Positions 22,694 to 35,386 are shown, counted from the stretch's first letter. The stretch is DNA of 64,000 bases from Golubevia sp. BC0850 (GCA_012976225.1 JAAVVG010000039.1:27962-91961); one strand, 5' to 3'. Notes: a model not told the origin generated them from the letters alone. Made by a program: numbers and translations.

Positions 22694-25526
22694 ATGACTT
22701 CTATGGCCATCGATAACATCGAGGCAGGTCTAGCCAGAGGTGAATTACACAAACAAGAAGCTGAAGCTAAAGCTTATGGGGTTAAACCAGTTGATCATTC
22801 CATGCAGTTTCATTCTGTCGAGCACTCAAAGGAAGAGAAGGAATTGGCTGTCACTGATGGAGATTACATTAGACCTACAGAAGAGGAAAGACAGACTCTG
22901 CGAAGAGTTCCAGAGGTGAGTAGATGGATTTTTCTAGCTGATGAAAACGTGGGAATTGAGAGGATGAGCTGAATTGAGAGGAAGTCTGAGTGGTGGTAGA
23001 AGATTCACTGGAAATGATGGAACCGCGGGAAAAAAAATTGAAAGGACAAGACTTCTGACGTGATTCTCCTCTTGCCTCTCTCCTCTACTGCGCTCGCAAT
23101 TCTCTTACTTAAGGCCATTCCCGTTGCTGCTTTCCTAGTTGGTAAGTGAAAATGCGAAGGCGTCATTTCCCACTTGTTCGTGTGCCCACATTCCTGCGTC
23201 CTTCTAACACCTCTTCCTACTCTCCTCCTTCTCTACAGCCGTCTGTGAATTCTCTGAGCGTTTCTCCTACTATGGATGTCAAGTAGTCTTCCAAAACTTT
23301 GTTCAATATCCCAACCCATCACCAACCGGTGCAGGATTCGACGATGGACAATCCGGAGTTCTAAATAAAGGTCAACAAACCGCTTCTGGAATTAACACTT
23401 TCAACTCTTTCTGGGTTTATTTGTGAGTTTCCTTCTCTACCTTCTTTCCTTCACTTTGCGCTTGAGGTGATCCGTGCTCTGGGTAACTTTGCCGCTAGAG
23501 CTACTCGAGGCGGCCTTGTTCTTACCTTACTTTCCTCTTTATTTCATTGTAGAATGCCACTGGTTGGAGCTTACCTCGCTGACACTCGTTGGGGAAGATT
23601 CAAGACTATTTGCATTGCTGTCGGAATCACTTTGGTTGGACATATTCTTTTGATTGTCTCTGCTATTCCAGCTGTGATTGAGAACAAGGATGCTTGTCTT
23701 GCTGTCTTCATTCTAGCTATCATCATTATGGGCCTAGGAACTGGTTGGTTCAAGTCTTCTGGTGAGTAAACTCAAGCGCACAAAGACTGATCTGAGAAGA
23801 AAGAGAGATGATGAGACTTGAGAGAAGAGATGTGCCGAGTTCTTTAAGCTTCACCGCTTCATGAGTCTAATTTCTTCGATTTCTCCTTTTCCCAATCCCT
23901 TCCAGTTTCTCCTTTGATTGCTGAGCAGGTGAAAGGAACCAAGCAATCTATCGCAACCCTCGGAAACGGAGAAAGAGTCATCGTTGACCCTTCCTTGACC
24001 ACCGCACGTCTATTCATGTACTTCTACTTCTTCATCAACGTTGGATCTCTAATCGGTTAGTGCTGCCCCTTATCAGCTTTCTCATTGCAGTGACAGCATC
24101 CAAAACTAATCTCGATCCTCTTGTCTATCCCACCATCAGGACAAATCGGAATGTCCTTCTCTGAGAAATACGTTGGGTTCTGGCTCGCTTTTCTCCTTCC
24201 TACCGTCATTTTCTTGATGAACCCCATCGTCTTGTACTTCGGGCGTAACATTTACGTCAAGAGTCCACCTTCAGGTTCAGTTTTAGGAGAATCGATTCGT
24301 CTCATTCGTTTCGCTGGTAGAGGTCGTTGGTCTTGGAACCCAATCAAGACTGTCAAGAACCTCAAAGCTGCCGATTTCTGGGAAAGTGCCAAACCCTCTA
24401 AGTTCGAAGGAGAATCTAAACCTGCTTTCCTTAACTGGGATGACAAATGGGTCGATGAAGTCAGAAGAGTGAGTTTGATCTCTGTCCGAGTTTTCTCTTT
24501 GATCAAGGACCAATGGACATATGCTCACTTAGCCCTCTCTTCTCTTCTTTCACAGGGTTTCAAAGCTTGTCAGGTATTCGTTTTCTACCCACTCTATTGG
24601 TTATCTTACAATCAAATGACGGGTAACTTGACTTCTCAAGCCGCTACTCTTCAAACTCACGGTCTCCCAAATGAAATCTTGAACAACCTCAACCCTCTAT
24701 CTTTGATCATCATGATCCCCCTCTTCGATTTACTACTCTACCCATTCTTCAGAAAGATCGGAATCAAGTTCACTCCTTTGAAGAGAATCACACTAGGTTT
24801 CATGTTTGCGTCTTCTGCTATGATTTGGGCTGCCGTTCAACAATACTATGTCTATCAAATGTCTCCTTGTGGATACAACGCTGGAGGTACCATCCTCGAC
24901 GCTGCCGGCGAAGAAGTTGCTTGTGATCCGGGTGAGTTGTCTCGAAGAAAATCGAAAGACGAAGCGCAACTGTCCTAACTCTGTCTACCTTTCCCCACAG
25001 CTCCTATCAACGTCTGGAGTCAAGCTGGACCTTACATCCTTATCGGTACTTCCGAAATCTTTGCCTCCATCACCGGGCTGGAGTATGCTTTCACTAAAGC
25101 GTGAGTCGAAACTTCGGAAAAGATTCAAAGTGGCGACACGTCTCTTACCCCCTTCTTTCTTCTTCTCTTCTTCTCTAAAGTCCCAAGAACATGCGCAGGT
25201 GAGTTGAGCCCCTTTCTCTTTCTTCTCTTTCTTCTCGACCTTTTCGGCCTTCTCTGCTCGAGCTGACTTTTCTCTTCCACCTCCCCTCAATGCGCAGTCT
25301 TGTGATGGCACTATTCTTATTCACCAACGCCATCTCTTCAGCTCTCCAACAAGCCTTCGTTGCTCTTTCAGAAGATCCTCTATTGATCTGGAACTACGGA
25401 GTATTTGCCGTCCTTGCCTTCGCCGGAGGAGTGGGTTTCTGGTTCTCCTTCAGACATTTGGACGCTGAAGAAGATTCCCTCAATCAACTTGATGCTGGAG
25501 GATTCGATGCTGAACCAAAGCACTAA
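22694..25526 (+). CDS. POT/PTR2-family di/tripeptide transporter, copy 1
   Basis: Exons are 22694-22915, 23114-23141, 23239-23422, 23553-23761, 23906-24055, 24140-24468, 24556-24931, 25001-25100, 25181-25198 and 25298-25526 (614 aa). The cytoplasmic N terminus ends in EEERQTLRRVPE, as in fungal PTR2. The family signatures are CEFSERFSYYG, a long hydrophobic run with GTGWFKSSVSPLIAEQ, and YFFINVGSLIGQIG. About 12 membrane segments are expected. The protein should import small peptides with protons at the plasma membrane. Exon 9 is only 18 nt. The first ATG (22694) is used; an internal Met three codons later is also possible. A tandem copy follows 460 bp downstream, and parts of the 3' half are identical between the copies, introns included. 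The gene symbol PTR2 is a family name in fungi and is not assigned here. Confidence 0.9.
24673..25293 (+). repeat. Block near-identical to the second transporter (homogenised segment, copy 1)
   Basis: Bases 24673-24776 (104 nt) and 24802-25293 (492 nt) are identical by eye to 28013-28116 and 28142-28633. They are separated by a diverged island of 25 nt. The second tract includes three introns. Confidence 0.9.
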
Positions 25527-25873
25527 ATAAATCTTTTCCTCATTCTGCACACTTACTATCCCCCATCAAAATGAACGCCCATCATGTTATTGGTCCTTGT
25601 ACTTTCTACGTCACGATTTTACTGGTTTTTTTCTTTTGTAATGCAATGAACTCCTTGCTTTTCCAATGCTTATCTTTGTCTGAATTGCGGTTCTTCTCCA
25701 ATCTAATGACGCCCAAGACTTGAGGCGATGGCCAAGAACCAGACGCATCGGCGTCTTCGGCGATGGTCTTTTTCTTATCTGGAGGCTTTCCAATTACCTC
25801 TTTGAATAGAAAATCAATTGCTAAGACAAAAGACCTGAAATCTGGAAGTGAAATTGTCTTGGTAGAAGAAGTT
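25527..25873. other. Spacer between the tandem transporters
   Basis: This is the 3' flank of copy 1 and the distal promoter of copy 2. No gene is seen. Confidence 0.5.
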
Positions 25874-25879
25874 TATAAA
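25874..25879 (+). promoter_or_regulatory. TATA box of peptide transporter 2
   Basis: TATAAA lies 113 bp before the ATG, with a CT-rich leader after it. Confidence 0.5.
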
Positions 25880-25986
25880 GAAGAGTCTCATTCGAACAAC
25901 GCCTCTTCGTTTCGAATTTTTCTTCGTCCTTCTCCCCTCTCATTCTCCCTTCTCCTCCCTTTCCTTTCTTCCCCTCCCACCCAAAA

Positions 25987-28869
25987 ATGACCTCCTTGGC
26001 CATCGACAACATCGACGCAGGTCTAGCTAGAGGAGAGCTTCACAAGCAAGAAGCTGAGGCTCAAGCTTACGGAGTCAAGCCAGTAGACCATACTTTACCG
26101 CTGCACGCTGTAGAGCATTCGAAAGATGACAAAGATGCAGATGTTACTGATGGTGACTACATCAGACCTACTGAAGAAGAGAGATCAACTTTGAGAAGAG
26201 TTCCCGAGGTAAGTCTCGAAGAAAAAGAGGACTTGTGAAAAGGTGTGAAGGACGAAAAGCTGACTCTTTGCCATCCTCCCAATTCTCTATCACTCCTTTG
26301 GGACTCAAGGCTATCCCAATAGCTGCTTTTCTTGTTGGTTAGTAGCAAGCCGATGTCGAAATGGTAGGGTCGACATCTTCGAGCTTAACCCCTCACCCCT
26401 TGTTTCTTCTCTTCCGTTCTCCCAGCCATCTGCGAGTTTTCCGAACGTTTCTCTTACTACGGATGTCAAGTGGTATTTCAGAACTTCGTTCAATACCCGG
26501 CTCCCTCTCCAACTGGAGCTGGTTTTGACGACGGCCAAACTGGAGCGTTAGGCAAAGGTCAACAAACAGCAACCGGAATCAATACTTTCAATGCTTTCTG
26601 GATCTACTTGGTTCGTATAGTCTTTCTCAGGCCTCCCAGTCTTCAACTGTTCCTCTTGAGATTGACTGTCTTACCTTTCCTTTCTGCAGATGCCTGTCTT
26701 GGGCGGTTATCTTGCTGACGCCAGATGGGGAAGGTTCAAAACCCTTTGTATCGCCGTGGGTATCACTTTGGTCGGACATGCTCTCCTGATCATTGCTGCC
26801 ATTCCCTCCGTTATTGCTAATAAGGATGGTGAGTTGAAGAAAACCTCTGACATTCTGAAAGCCAATCTGACTCTCCTGACTCTCCTAAACCTTCCCAGCA
26901 TGTATGGCCGTCTTTGTCCTAGCTATTATTATCATGGGGCTAGGAACTGGATGGTTCAAATCCTCTGGTGAGTCAAAAAATCAGAGGGCTGTCTCTTAGA
27001 GAAGAGAAACTCGGATGAGAGAAGGGGCAATTGAGCTTTCATCGACTACTCACTTAATCGTTTCTCCATCTGTCTCACATCTGACAGTCTCTCCCTTGAT
27101 CGCTGAGCAAGTAAAAGGAACTAAGCAATCTATCGCAACCCTCGGAAACGGAGAAAGAGTCATTGTCGACCCTTCTTTGACTACAGCGCGTCTATTCATG
27201 TACTTCTACTTCTTCATCAACGTTGGAGCTCTGGTTGGTGAGTCCGAAATCTCTAGACCATCTGAAACATGAGATGCGCTCTGAACTATAGCTGATCTTT
27301 GACCTGTTTCGACTCTCATCTCGCGTTCATCTCTCTCCCCTGAATTTTGGCCCGCCTGCTGCTCTACTCTTTCACCCCTTCTTTCCCTTCTGTTATCAGG
27401 ACAAATCGGCATGTCATTCTCTGCCGTAAGTAAAAGCTGCACTATTTCCCTTCCCCTCTACCACTCGACTTTCAACTGAGACCCGCCTCTGCCCCATCTT
27501 TCTCTGTTCTCAGAAATACGTTGGTTTTTGGTTGGCCTTTACCCTACCCACTGCAATCTTTTTGATGAACCCCATAATTCTCTACCTCGGAAGAAACATC
27601 TACGTCAAGAGTCCTCCATCTGGATCCGTTCTAGGAGAGTCTCTTCGTCTCATCAGATTCGCAGGCAAAGGTCGATGGTCTTTCAACCCAATCAGAACCG
27701 TCAAGAACCTTAAGGCTGCCGACTTTTGGGAGAACGCCAAACCTTCGAAGTTACAAGGAGAAGAGAAGCCAAGGTGGATGACTTTTGATGATGCCTGGGT
27801 CGACGAAGTCAGAAGAGTGAGTCGTCAGCTGCTTCGTTTTGGCGACACACTCCATGTTACTGACTCATATCTCTTTTCCATTGATCTTTTGACAGGGATT
27901 CAAAGCCTGTCAAGTATTTGTCTTCTATCCTCTATACTGGCTATCTTACAATCAAATGACCGGAAATCTAACCTCTCAAGCCGCAACTTTACAGACCAAT
28001 GGGCTCCCCAACGAAATCTTGAACAACCTCAACCCTCTATCTTTGATCATCATGATCCCCCTCTTCGATTTACTACTCTACCCATTCTTCAGAAAGATCG
28101 GAATCAAGTTCACTCCCATCAAAAGAATCACTCTGGGATTTATGTTTGCGTCTTCTGCTATGATTTGGGCTGCCGTTCAACAATACTATGTCTATCAAAT
28201 GTCTCCTTGTGGATACAACGCTGGAGGTACCATCCTCGACGCTGCCGGCGAAGAAGTTGCTTGTGATCCGGGTGAGTTGTCTCGAAGAAAATCGAAAGAC
28301 GAAGCGCAACTGTCCTAACTCTGTCTACCTTTCCCCACAGCTCCTATCAACGTCTGGAGTCAAGCTGGACCTTACATCCTTATCGGTACTTCCGAAATCT
28401 TTGCCTCCATCACCGGGCTGGAGTATGCTTTCACTAAAGCGTGAGTCGAAACTTCGGAAAAGATTCAAAGTGGCGACACGTCTCTTACCCCCTTCTTTCT
28501 TCTTCTCTTCTTCTCTAAAGTCCCAAGAACATGCGCAGGTGAGTTGAGCCCCTTTCTCTTTCTTCTCTTTCTTCTCGACCTTTTCGGCCTTCTCTGCTCG
28601 AGCTGACTTTTCTCTTCCACCTCCCCTCAATGCTTCTTAGCCTTGTCATGAGTATGTTCTTGTTGACCAATGCTATCTCTTCAGCTCTGCAAAACGCCTT
28701 CGTAGCGCTGGCAACTGACCCTCTACTCATTTGGAACTACGGAGTTTTCGCTGTACTTTCATTTTTGGGAGGCGTTGCTTTCTGGTTCTCCTTCCGAAAG
28801 CTGGACGCTGAAGAAGATGCTCTAAATCAGCTAGATGCTGGTGGATACCAAGAGCCAGAGAGGAATTAA
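25987..28869 (+). CDS. POT/PTR2-family di/tripeptide transporter, copy 2
   Basis: Exons are 25987-26208, 26310-26337, 26426-26610, 26690-26828, 26899-26967, 27088-27237, 27400-27425, 27514-27816, 27896-28271, 28341-28440, 28521-28538 and 28641-28869. The product is 614 aa, the same length as copy 1. The family motifs are CEFSERFSYYG, LGTGWFKSSVSPLIAEQ and YFFINVGALVGQIG. The function should match copy 1: proton-coupled peptide uptake. Two introns (26829-26898 and 27426-27513) are absent from copy 1. The intron after the third exon sits one base further 3' and uses a GTTCGT donor instead of GTGAGT. The 5' half has diverged between copies while the 3' half is partly identical. Confidence 0.9.
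28013..28633 (+). repeat. Block near-identical to the first transporter (homogenised segment, copy 2)
   Basis: This is the partner of 24673-25293 at a constant offset of 3340 bp. Identity stops abruptly just before the last exon, at 28634. Confidence 0.9.
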
Positions 28870-29239
28870 AACCACCACCTTGTTGCTCATCCCCTACTCG
28901 CTGCTCTTGTCTCCTCGTCTCGCATGCCTTTTTCCTTTGCCTTGTCTCAAAATGAAAACCCCTCCACGCTTCTGTATATACTCCATACGTCACGATTTGA
29001 ATCTTATTTGATCGTGTGAGCGGTTTTATGTCTGAACCAGTTAGGACCGACCCCTTTTACAGGCCACGCGACTATGCGACTATAGAAGCGCAGACTGACT
29101 GAAAGGCCAAAGCGGTGCCATTAATTAAAGGTTTCTCCTTCCGACTTCTCCTCTCTCAATGCCTCTTTTCTCTTTCTTCTTTTGATGCTCATCTAATACC
29201 AAGCATACCCAAAAGCAAGACCAAACCATTTAGAAACGA
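28870..29239. other. Intergenic stretch
   Basis: This is the 3' flank of transporter 2 and the promoter of the PLD-like gene. Nothing else is supported. Confidence 0.45.
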
Positions 29240-32200
29240 ATGACGAAAGCTGCCAAAGCTACTCAAGCGTCAGCTCAAAATGCCTCATATGCATCAGGCA
29301 ATGAGAAACCTCAAAATCAATTCGCTACCATCACTTCTGCTTTAGCTGCCAATCCAACTTTAGCCCCTTCAAAGGCAGCAAAACAACTGTTCCCTCCACC
29401 CTCTGCTGCAAGAAGAGGCATCTTGAGATTCAAGATCAAGGAACAATTGGAGGAAGGTAGAGGCAAACATTGGCAGTGGAATAAAGGTGCTGTTCACGAG
29501 AAGAACATAGGACCTGATGATGATGAATTGGAAAAGACTAGACTTCAATTCGGTTACAAATCAGAAGAGGAAGGTGGGCCTGGTAGACTCTACTTGACTG
29601 TGAGTATAAGATGTAGATGGATAGGAGAAGGTGGGACTGAGTGGAGCTGATCCGAAGGACAGGCATTCCCATACCTTCCTCATCTCTTCTGTAAAGAGAG
29701 ATGTGAAGTCGAATAATACTGACACACAATCATTCTATTCAAATCGATATGATCCGGGCTGACATGCTCCTCTTATTGCACTCTCAGATGCTTGCGGATG
29801 CCATCCTTCCACTACCCCGAGATCCAATGTCTGGAGTAGTCTCTCCTCCGATTCTAGCAACTACAGGAATCGTTCCTCTTTCAATCTTCTCTACTGGTCC
29901 AGATATCATTGGTCATTACTATGACTGTATAGTAGCAGCTAGAAAGGAGGTCATTCTATTGACCAACTACTGGCAAGGAGGAAAGAATGTGGATAGGATA
30001 GCAGACGCTCTCAGAGAGCTCAACGATAGGGTCCAATCTAGAAGAGAGGAGAAAGCTAGGGAAGCTCTCAAGTCCAAGTCACAGCCAGAAGCCAATCAGG
30101 AGAACGGCCATGCTTTCCCATCTGGATCGAATGGAGATGCCGCTCCGAATCAAGAACCAAAGATCAAGCTCGATCCTCCTGCTTTGGAAGAACAGATCAT
30201 AGTCAAGCTTATGTGGGATAGAGGCCCTCAAACGCTTGCAGATTTATTCAGACTACGAAAGCCTGTTCCCCCTGGAATGTGGAAGACGAATGGGTTGCCT
30301 GAAGAGAAGGACATTCCCAATCTCAAGATGGAAATTCTGTGAGTTTTGTGTCCTCTCTCTGGCTTCTGTTGATCTTGCGAGGCTTTGCCAAGCGCATGAC
30401 TAATCGACTCTCCTTTCCCCTCATTCTCTCTTCTTTCTAGCAATTATCATCGACCTTTGATGGGAACTTTCCACGCTAAGCTTCTTCTTGTAGATAGACA
30501 AGTTGCTCTCATCAATAGCAACAACATTCAAGATCGACCTAATGTCGAAGCTTGTGTTCGTCTTGTAAGTCTCAGCATGCAAATGAATCCGCTTCTAGAA
30601 CCCCTTCTAACTTGTCGCCTCTCGCCTCTGCCTCCCTCTTTTCTCTGTACTAGGAAGGAGACATCGTCAATGCCGTCTATGACCATGCTCTCATCAGTTG
30701 GGGAAACCCTCTCAATCCGCCTCTTCCCTGTCTGGGTCTACCAGCTGAAGTCCATCCCGGTTCGGAAGCCTTCGCTAGTGGAGATGGTCATCTTCCTCCC
30801 ATGACTGCTGAGCGCATGAAGGACATGGCGAATCAAGCACGTCTTCAACTCCTACAAGATGATCAAGAAGCCGAAGACGAGAAAGTTCAGAGTCCTAGAG
30901 GAAGGATGTCATTTGGAGATGTCGTCGATAGCGTCATGCGTCCTCGAGAAGCAGGAAAGGAAGGAGAATCAGCAACGACGGACACCGGCGCTGTCGACAG
31001 CGAGAAGGCTGCTCGGAAGGCAGGTCAACTTTGGGCTCAGAAAGTCTTGGGAGAGCGTTTCCAAGGAATGCGAGTCAATCAGACTGCGGCTCCTCCTCTA
31101 GATGACCTTCAAGCTGCTCCTGCCTCCACCTCTGCTACCACCCAACCCAAGAATCGTAACTTCGCCGACGTCGTCGACGCTCTCATGAGAAAGGAAGGAA
31201 TCAAACCTGGAGGATGGGCTGAAGGAGCTCTGGATGCTTTCGGACTAGGTCCAAGTAGTAGTCGAAACGTAGCTGATGAAGTTCGTAAGAACCGAAGTTC
31301 TCGAAAGAACGCTGCCGCCAGAGGAGTCAATGTTCCAAAGGCTGTTAAGGAAGATCCCTCAGACAAAGATGGAAACACTTTGGTGGAACCGGAAGCGGAA
31401 GCAGCTACAGGTGGGGAGGTCTTCGAGGAAGACGATGCTTCTTTCTCTTCAGATTCAACCAATCCTAATCAAGAAGAAAGCACACCTGGATCTATGGCTT
31501 ACAGAAGTCATCACAAGAGAACTCGCTCAACTCTCTCAAGAGCTAGCGCAGCTGAGAAGCTAGGCAATATCACCAAAGCCCTAGACTTCGCTAATCTCTC
31601 TCAAGTCAAAGGAGAAATTAGAGCTGATCAACTGGGAGAATTGACGAAGGATCAACAAGCAGATGCTCTTCTGGAGTTCCTACCTTACGTTCTTCACAAG
31701 CCTCACGAGCCAGTTCCGATGGCTTTGGTCAATCGAAGACCTCATGGAACTCCAGGTCATTCAGACATTAGGAATCCTCAAGATGCTGCTTGGTTAGCTG
31801 CTTTCAGGTATGCTGAACAGCATGTCTTTATTCAGAGTCCTACTTTGAATGCAAGCCCGATCAAAGCTGCAGTCTTGGCTTGCGTAAGGAGACATGTTCG
31901 AGTCGAACTTTGGTTGGACTTGGGTTTCAATGACAAGAGTGAAAGTATGCCTTTCCAAGGTGGTACTAACGAACAAGTCGTTACTGGAATGTATCGTCAG
32001 CTTAGAAGGGAAGGAAAAGGTGATGAGAAGTACTTGGAAGTTTTCTGTGAGTCAAGCCGATGAAGGCGTCTTGGCAAGGGAGAAGAGTGTGCTAACTCTT
32101 ACTTTTCTGTTTATAGGGTACACTGGAAAGGACATGACCAGACCTTTGAACGCTGTAAGGAAGCAACGTAACTGGTGAGTTGTAGAACGAGTGGAATTTA

Positions 32201-32594
32201 GCTGGCATCTTGAGAGTTGATCTCATTCCCATTCTCTCTGATCTTTCCTCCAGTCATATCAAGTTCGCCGCCATTGACGGTAGAGTGGCAATCTTGGGAA
32301 GCGGAAATCAGGATACCCAGGTAAGCAAGGCATTTCGTCGCTGACTTGACCTTACCTCTGAAGACTGACCTGTTCTCCCATTCTCTTCGTGATCAATTAC
32401 TCTGTCTTCAGAGTTGGTTCCACTCCCAAGAGATCAACGTCATGGTAGATTCGAAACAGATCGTTCAAGAATGGCTAGACGCCCTCAGACGCAACCAGAG
32501 TACTCACCTTTACGGAAAGGTCGACCAACGAGATGGAATCTGGCGAGGAAGCTCTGGAGCTGAAACAGCCGATACCGGAAACGACGAAAAGTGA
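29240..32594 (+). CDS. Phospholipase D-like protein with two HKD motifs
   Basis: Exons are 29240-29599, 29788-30338, 30441-30564, 30654-32046, 32117-32174, 32254-32320 and 32412-32594 (911 aa). The first HKD motif is H315-A-K317-x4-D322 (GTFHAKLLLVDRQVALINSNN). The second is H830-I-K832-x4-D837 (HIKFAAIDGRVAILGSGNQDTQSW). Both have the full His/Lys/Asp set. The two half-sites are separated by about 500 residues, much of it Ala/Glu-rich and probably disordered (residues about 410-600). The PLD superfamily forms a phosphohistidine intermediate to hydrolyse or transfer phosphodiesters; here the substrate is unknown. No PX or PH domain is seen, so this is not the classical Spo14-type PLD. It fits the fungal PLD-like group whose bacterial relatives include cardiolipin synthases. 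Confidence 0.85.
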
Positions 32595-32898
32595 AGGATT
32601 CTCTTGCTACTTGATTTTCAGCTTTCAATCTCTCTTCTCTCTTAACTTACCTTATACGCTCATTTTGAACATTTCCTCTTCGCACACTCTTCTGTTCTTT
32701 CATAATCACTCAATTTAATCATCGTCGATGACTTCACAACTTCAGCTGCCTCTTTTTTGTACTTAAAACTGTTCATACTGTCAAATGCCCTTTTTTTTGG
32801 TGAAAACGTTGGCGTGTCTTCATTTCCCGCTTCGAAAAAAGAATGTATAAATTTTGACATCTGACTTCAACCTCCCATTTCATCTGCCAATTCTCCGA
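32595..32898. other. Convergent 3' region
   Basis: The PLD-like gene (+) and the dehydrogenase (-) end towards each other here. No gene is seen. Confidence 0.5.
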
Positions 32899-34681
32899 TC
32901 AAAGTTTGCTGCTTTGACCTGCTAGTTCCTTTTGCATTTGTACTACCGCCCTGCCTGTCACCTTGCTGATCTTTGATGTCCTTTCGACCAGGTCTTTGTA
33001 CAGAAGAAGTTGCGAGATACGGGAGGGAAGCACATACGTTCCTTGGGTATCAGGAACAGTGTAGACTTGTCCATTCATTCTTGGCGGATTCGAAGTTGAA
33101 TCCAGAGGAGCGAAAGAATGGATCAGAGTTCCAACCACATCGTCCACAGTAGCTAGAGGCACGTCCGCGAGAGCTCTACGAAGCGGTGGAGTGACGAGAT
33201 TGGTCACTTGGGAGGGGAAAAACAAAGAGCATCAGTCTTGATTTAATCGATAGAAGGAGGGATCTTCGTCCAGAGGCCTCTCGGTGTGGATAGAGAAAGC
33301 GCCCCTCTTACTCACAAGCGAAGAATGGGGCGATCATGGAAACCCTGATCTGCTCCTTTCTCAGGAAAGCGTTGGACAGATCAGAACCAGACCTGACTAG
33401 ACCAAGAACTCCAGCTTTGGAAGCTGAGTACTGAGGAGCAGTCGGGATCGCGTCGAAGGAAGCCATCGATCCAACACACGTGATTGCTCGTCCAGGGCGT
33501 TGAGGTCCCCTGCGAAGATAATGGAATCCAAGTCTCATACCTTGAAGGGGAAGAGATAGAAGCCGACGAGGGAAAGATCGAAAGGGGACACATGGAGAAG
33601 AGATAAGTGTCCAATCGAGAACAAGGGCGTGGGGTTGGGGTTCAATAGCAGAAAAAGGACTCACTGTAGAAGACTCCGGTTAGGCTTTGGGTTGAGCGAG
33701 AAGGATATCGTTGGTCAGTAGAGTCTCGCAAGGCCGAGATTTAGCAAAGAAGAAACCGGTTTCGAACTGGAGGTATTCTCACTTGATATCCGTGACTCTC
33801 AGACTTGGCTTTGGGGGAGGTGCTGAGACTGCGTTTGATAGAGAAGAAAATCAGAACCTTGTAGTTAAGTTGTCGCTCGCGAAGTTCTTTTGAGATTCCT
33901 TCAACACAAAGCTAAAGACTTACGATCTTGTTCCACCACTGGAAAGATGTCCGCGGAGTTGGCATCGTCAATTTTCTCAGAGATCCCAGCATTTGCGACA
34001 ATGATATCAACTGTCGAACAGAACAGAGAAAATGGTGAGGTGAGAGTGTCGATAGAGAGAGGGCAAGCTGACCAGCTTCTACTTACTCTTTCCAAACCGT
34101 TCGAATCCAGCTTGGAAGAGACTAAGCTGTTCTTCCCAAGATGCAACATTACAGAGTTGGGAGACTGTTTCTCTGTTCAATTTTGACAAGCAGATAGTCG
34201 AGACGAGGGTAGGAATGGTTCAGCGGCCAGCTCTCTTCCGTTTCGGAAATCGTGAATTCGTGATCCACCGATTTGTCACTCACCCTCCGGCCTTCTCAAT
34301 CTCTTTTGAGGCTAATTCCAACGCACTTGAATTGATGTCGCAGATGATGAGTTTCGCTCTGTGAAGCAGGTTTGCAGAGATGGACGATGCGAGCGAAGAT
34401 GAGCAGGTTTGGAAAGAAGCGCTGAGTTAGGCAGCAGCACTCACCCAAAGCCAGCTAGTTCGATAGCTAAAGCCTTACCGAATCCTGAAGCAGCACCAGT
34501 GATGAGCCTGTGGTTGGAGCGAAGAAAGTCAGTCGCTTCTTGAATCTTGATTGGAACGATTCGATTTCACGAGGGACGAGATAGACGCAACTTACACCAC
34601 TTTGTCTTTGAGGCCACCTGATTTAGCATGCTTTCTCGTCTCTGAAAATGGAAGGTTGAAAGATGCAAATGGGTTCGCCAT
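32899..34681 (-). CDS. Short-chain dehydrogenase/reductase, nine exons
   Basis: Exons are 34681-34596, 34507-34445, 34358-34284, 34172-34087, 34010-33924, 33828-33783, 33684-33665, 33540-33316 and 33206-32899 (331 aa). The classical SDR features are all present: the cofactor loop TGAASGFG (residues 32-39), the adenine-ring motif CNVASW, IVANAG after beta-4, NLTGVF, catalytic Ser in GSMAS (about 179-182) and YSASK with Y192 and K196. Asp in ICDIN after beta-2 suggests NAD(H) rather than NADP(H). The MRLGFHYLRR helix and the C terminus resemble fungal proteins annotated as 15-hydroxyprostaglandin-dehydrogenase-like. The true substrate cannot be read from sequence. Exon 7 is only 20 nt. The frame is kept across every junction. 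Confidence 0.85.
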
Positions 34682-35386
34682 ATTGGAAGATATAATATGT
34701 AAGGTTGAGAGGCTGAGACGTTGAGGGAAAGTCGAAAGAGAAGTTGAAGAATAAATGAAGCCGGACTAGCCGATGTGTGAGCAGCTTGCGCATTAGATGA
34801 TAGGGGCTCACTCTGGGGACCCTACTGACCTACAGGAAGTCTGTAAACTTCTCTTCCTAATTTTGTTTCCCTTAGTCGTTGCGGGTCTGAAGAGAGCGAG
34901 CAAGGGGACGATGCCTCTCGACCTTCGCCACCTTCGATTGGAAGTAGAAGTCTCTGCTCAAAGTCGAGCTCAAAGACTGACATCGAGAAATCAATCCTTC
35001 TATACACCGTTTCACATTGAGACAAGGGTTTTGAGCAAAAAAAATTGTTCGACTATTGGCTGAAGGTTAGATGGGAAAGCAAGAAGGACAAACGATTTTG
35101 GGACGATCAGCCTCCCAGATCACCCAAAGATGAAACAGAAAGAAGGCCGAAATAGCGCATGAGAAGGAGAGGATGGACGGACGTCTTTGGAAGCCGGTTT
35201 GGAAACGAAGTGGAATCTGAATTAGAGAGAGGTGGGGGGAGAGAAAGAACGCATTTGCAGCGAGTCTGGAGGTGCAAATGGCAATGAAAGAATCGATGAA
35301 GATACATCATGAAACGTCAGTAATCAATGGGAGGTATTGGCCGGAAAGGACGACAACGGATGATCTAACTCGACCTGACTCACTTT
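34682..35386. other. Intergenic stretch upstream of the dehydrogenase
   Basis: This holds the dehydrogenase promoter and the 3' flank of the F-box gene. No gene is supported. Confidence 0.45.
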
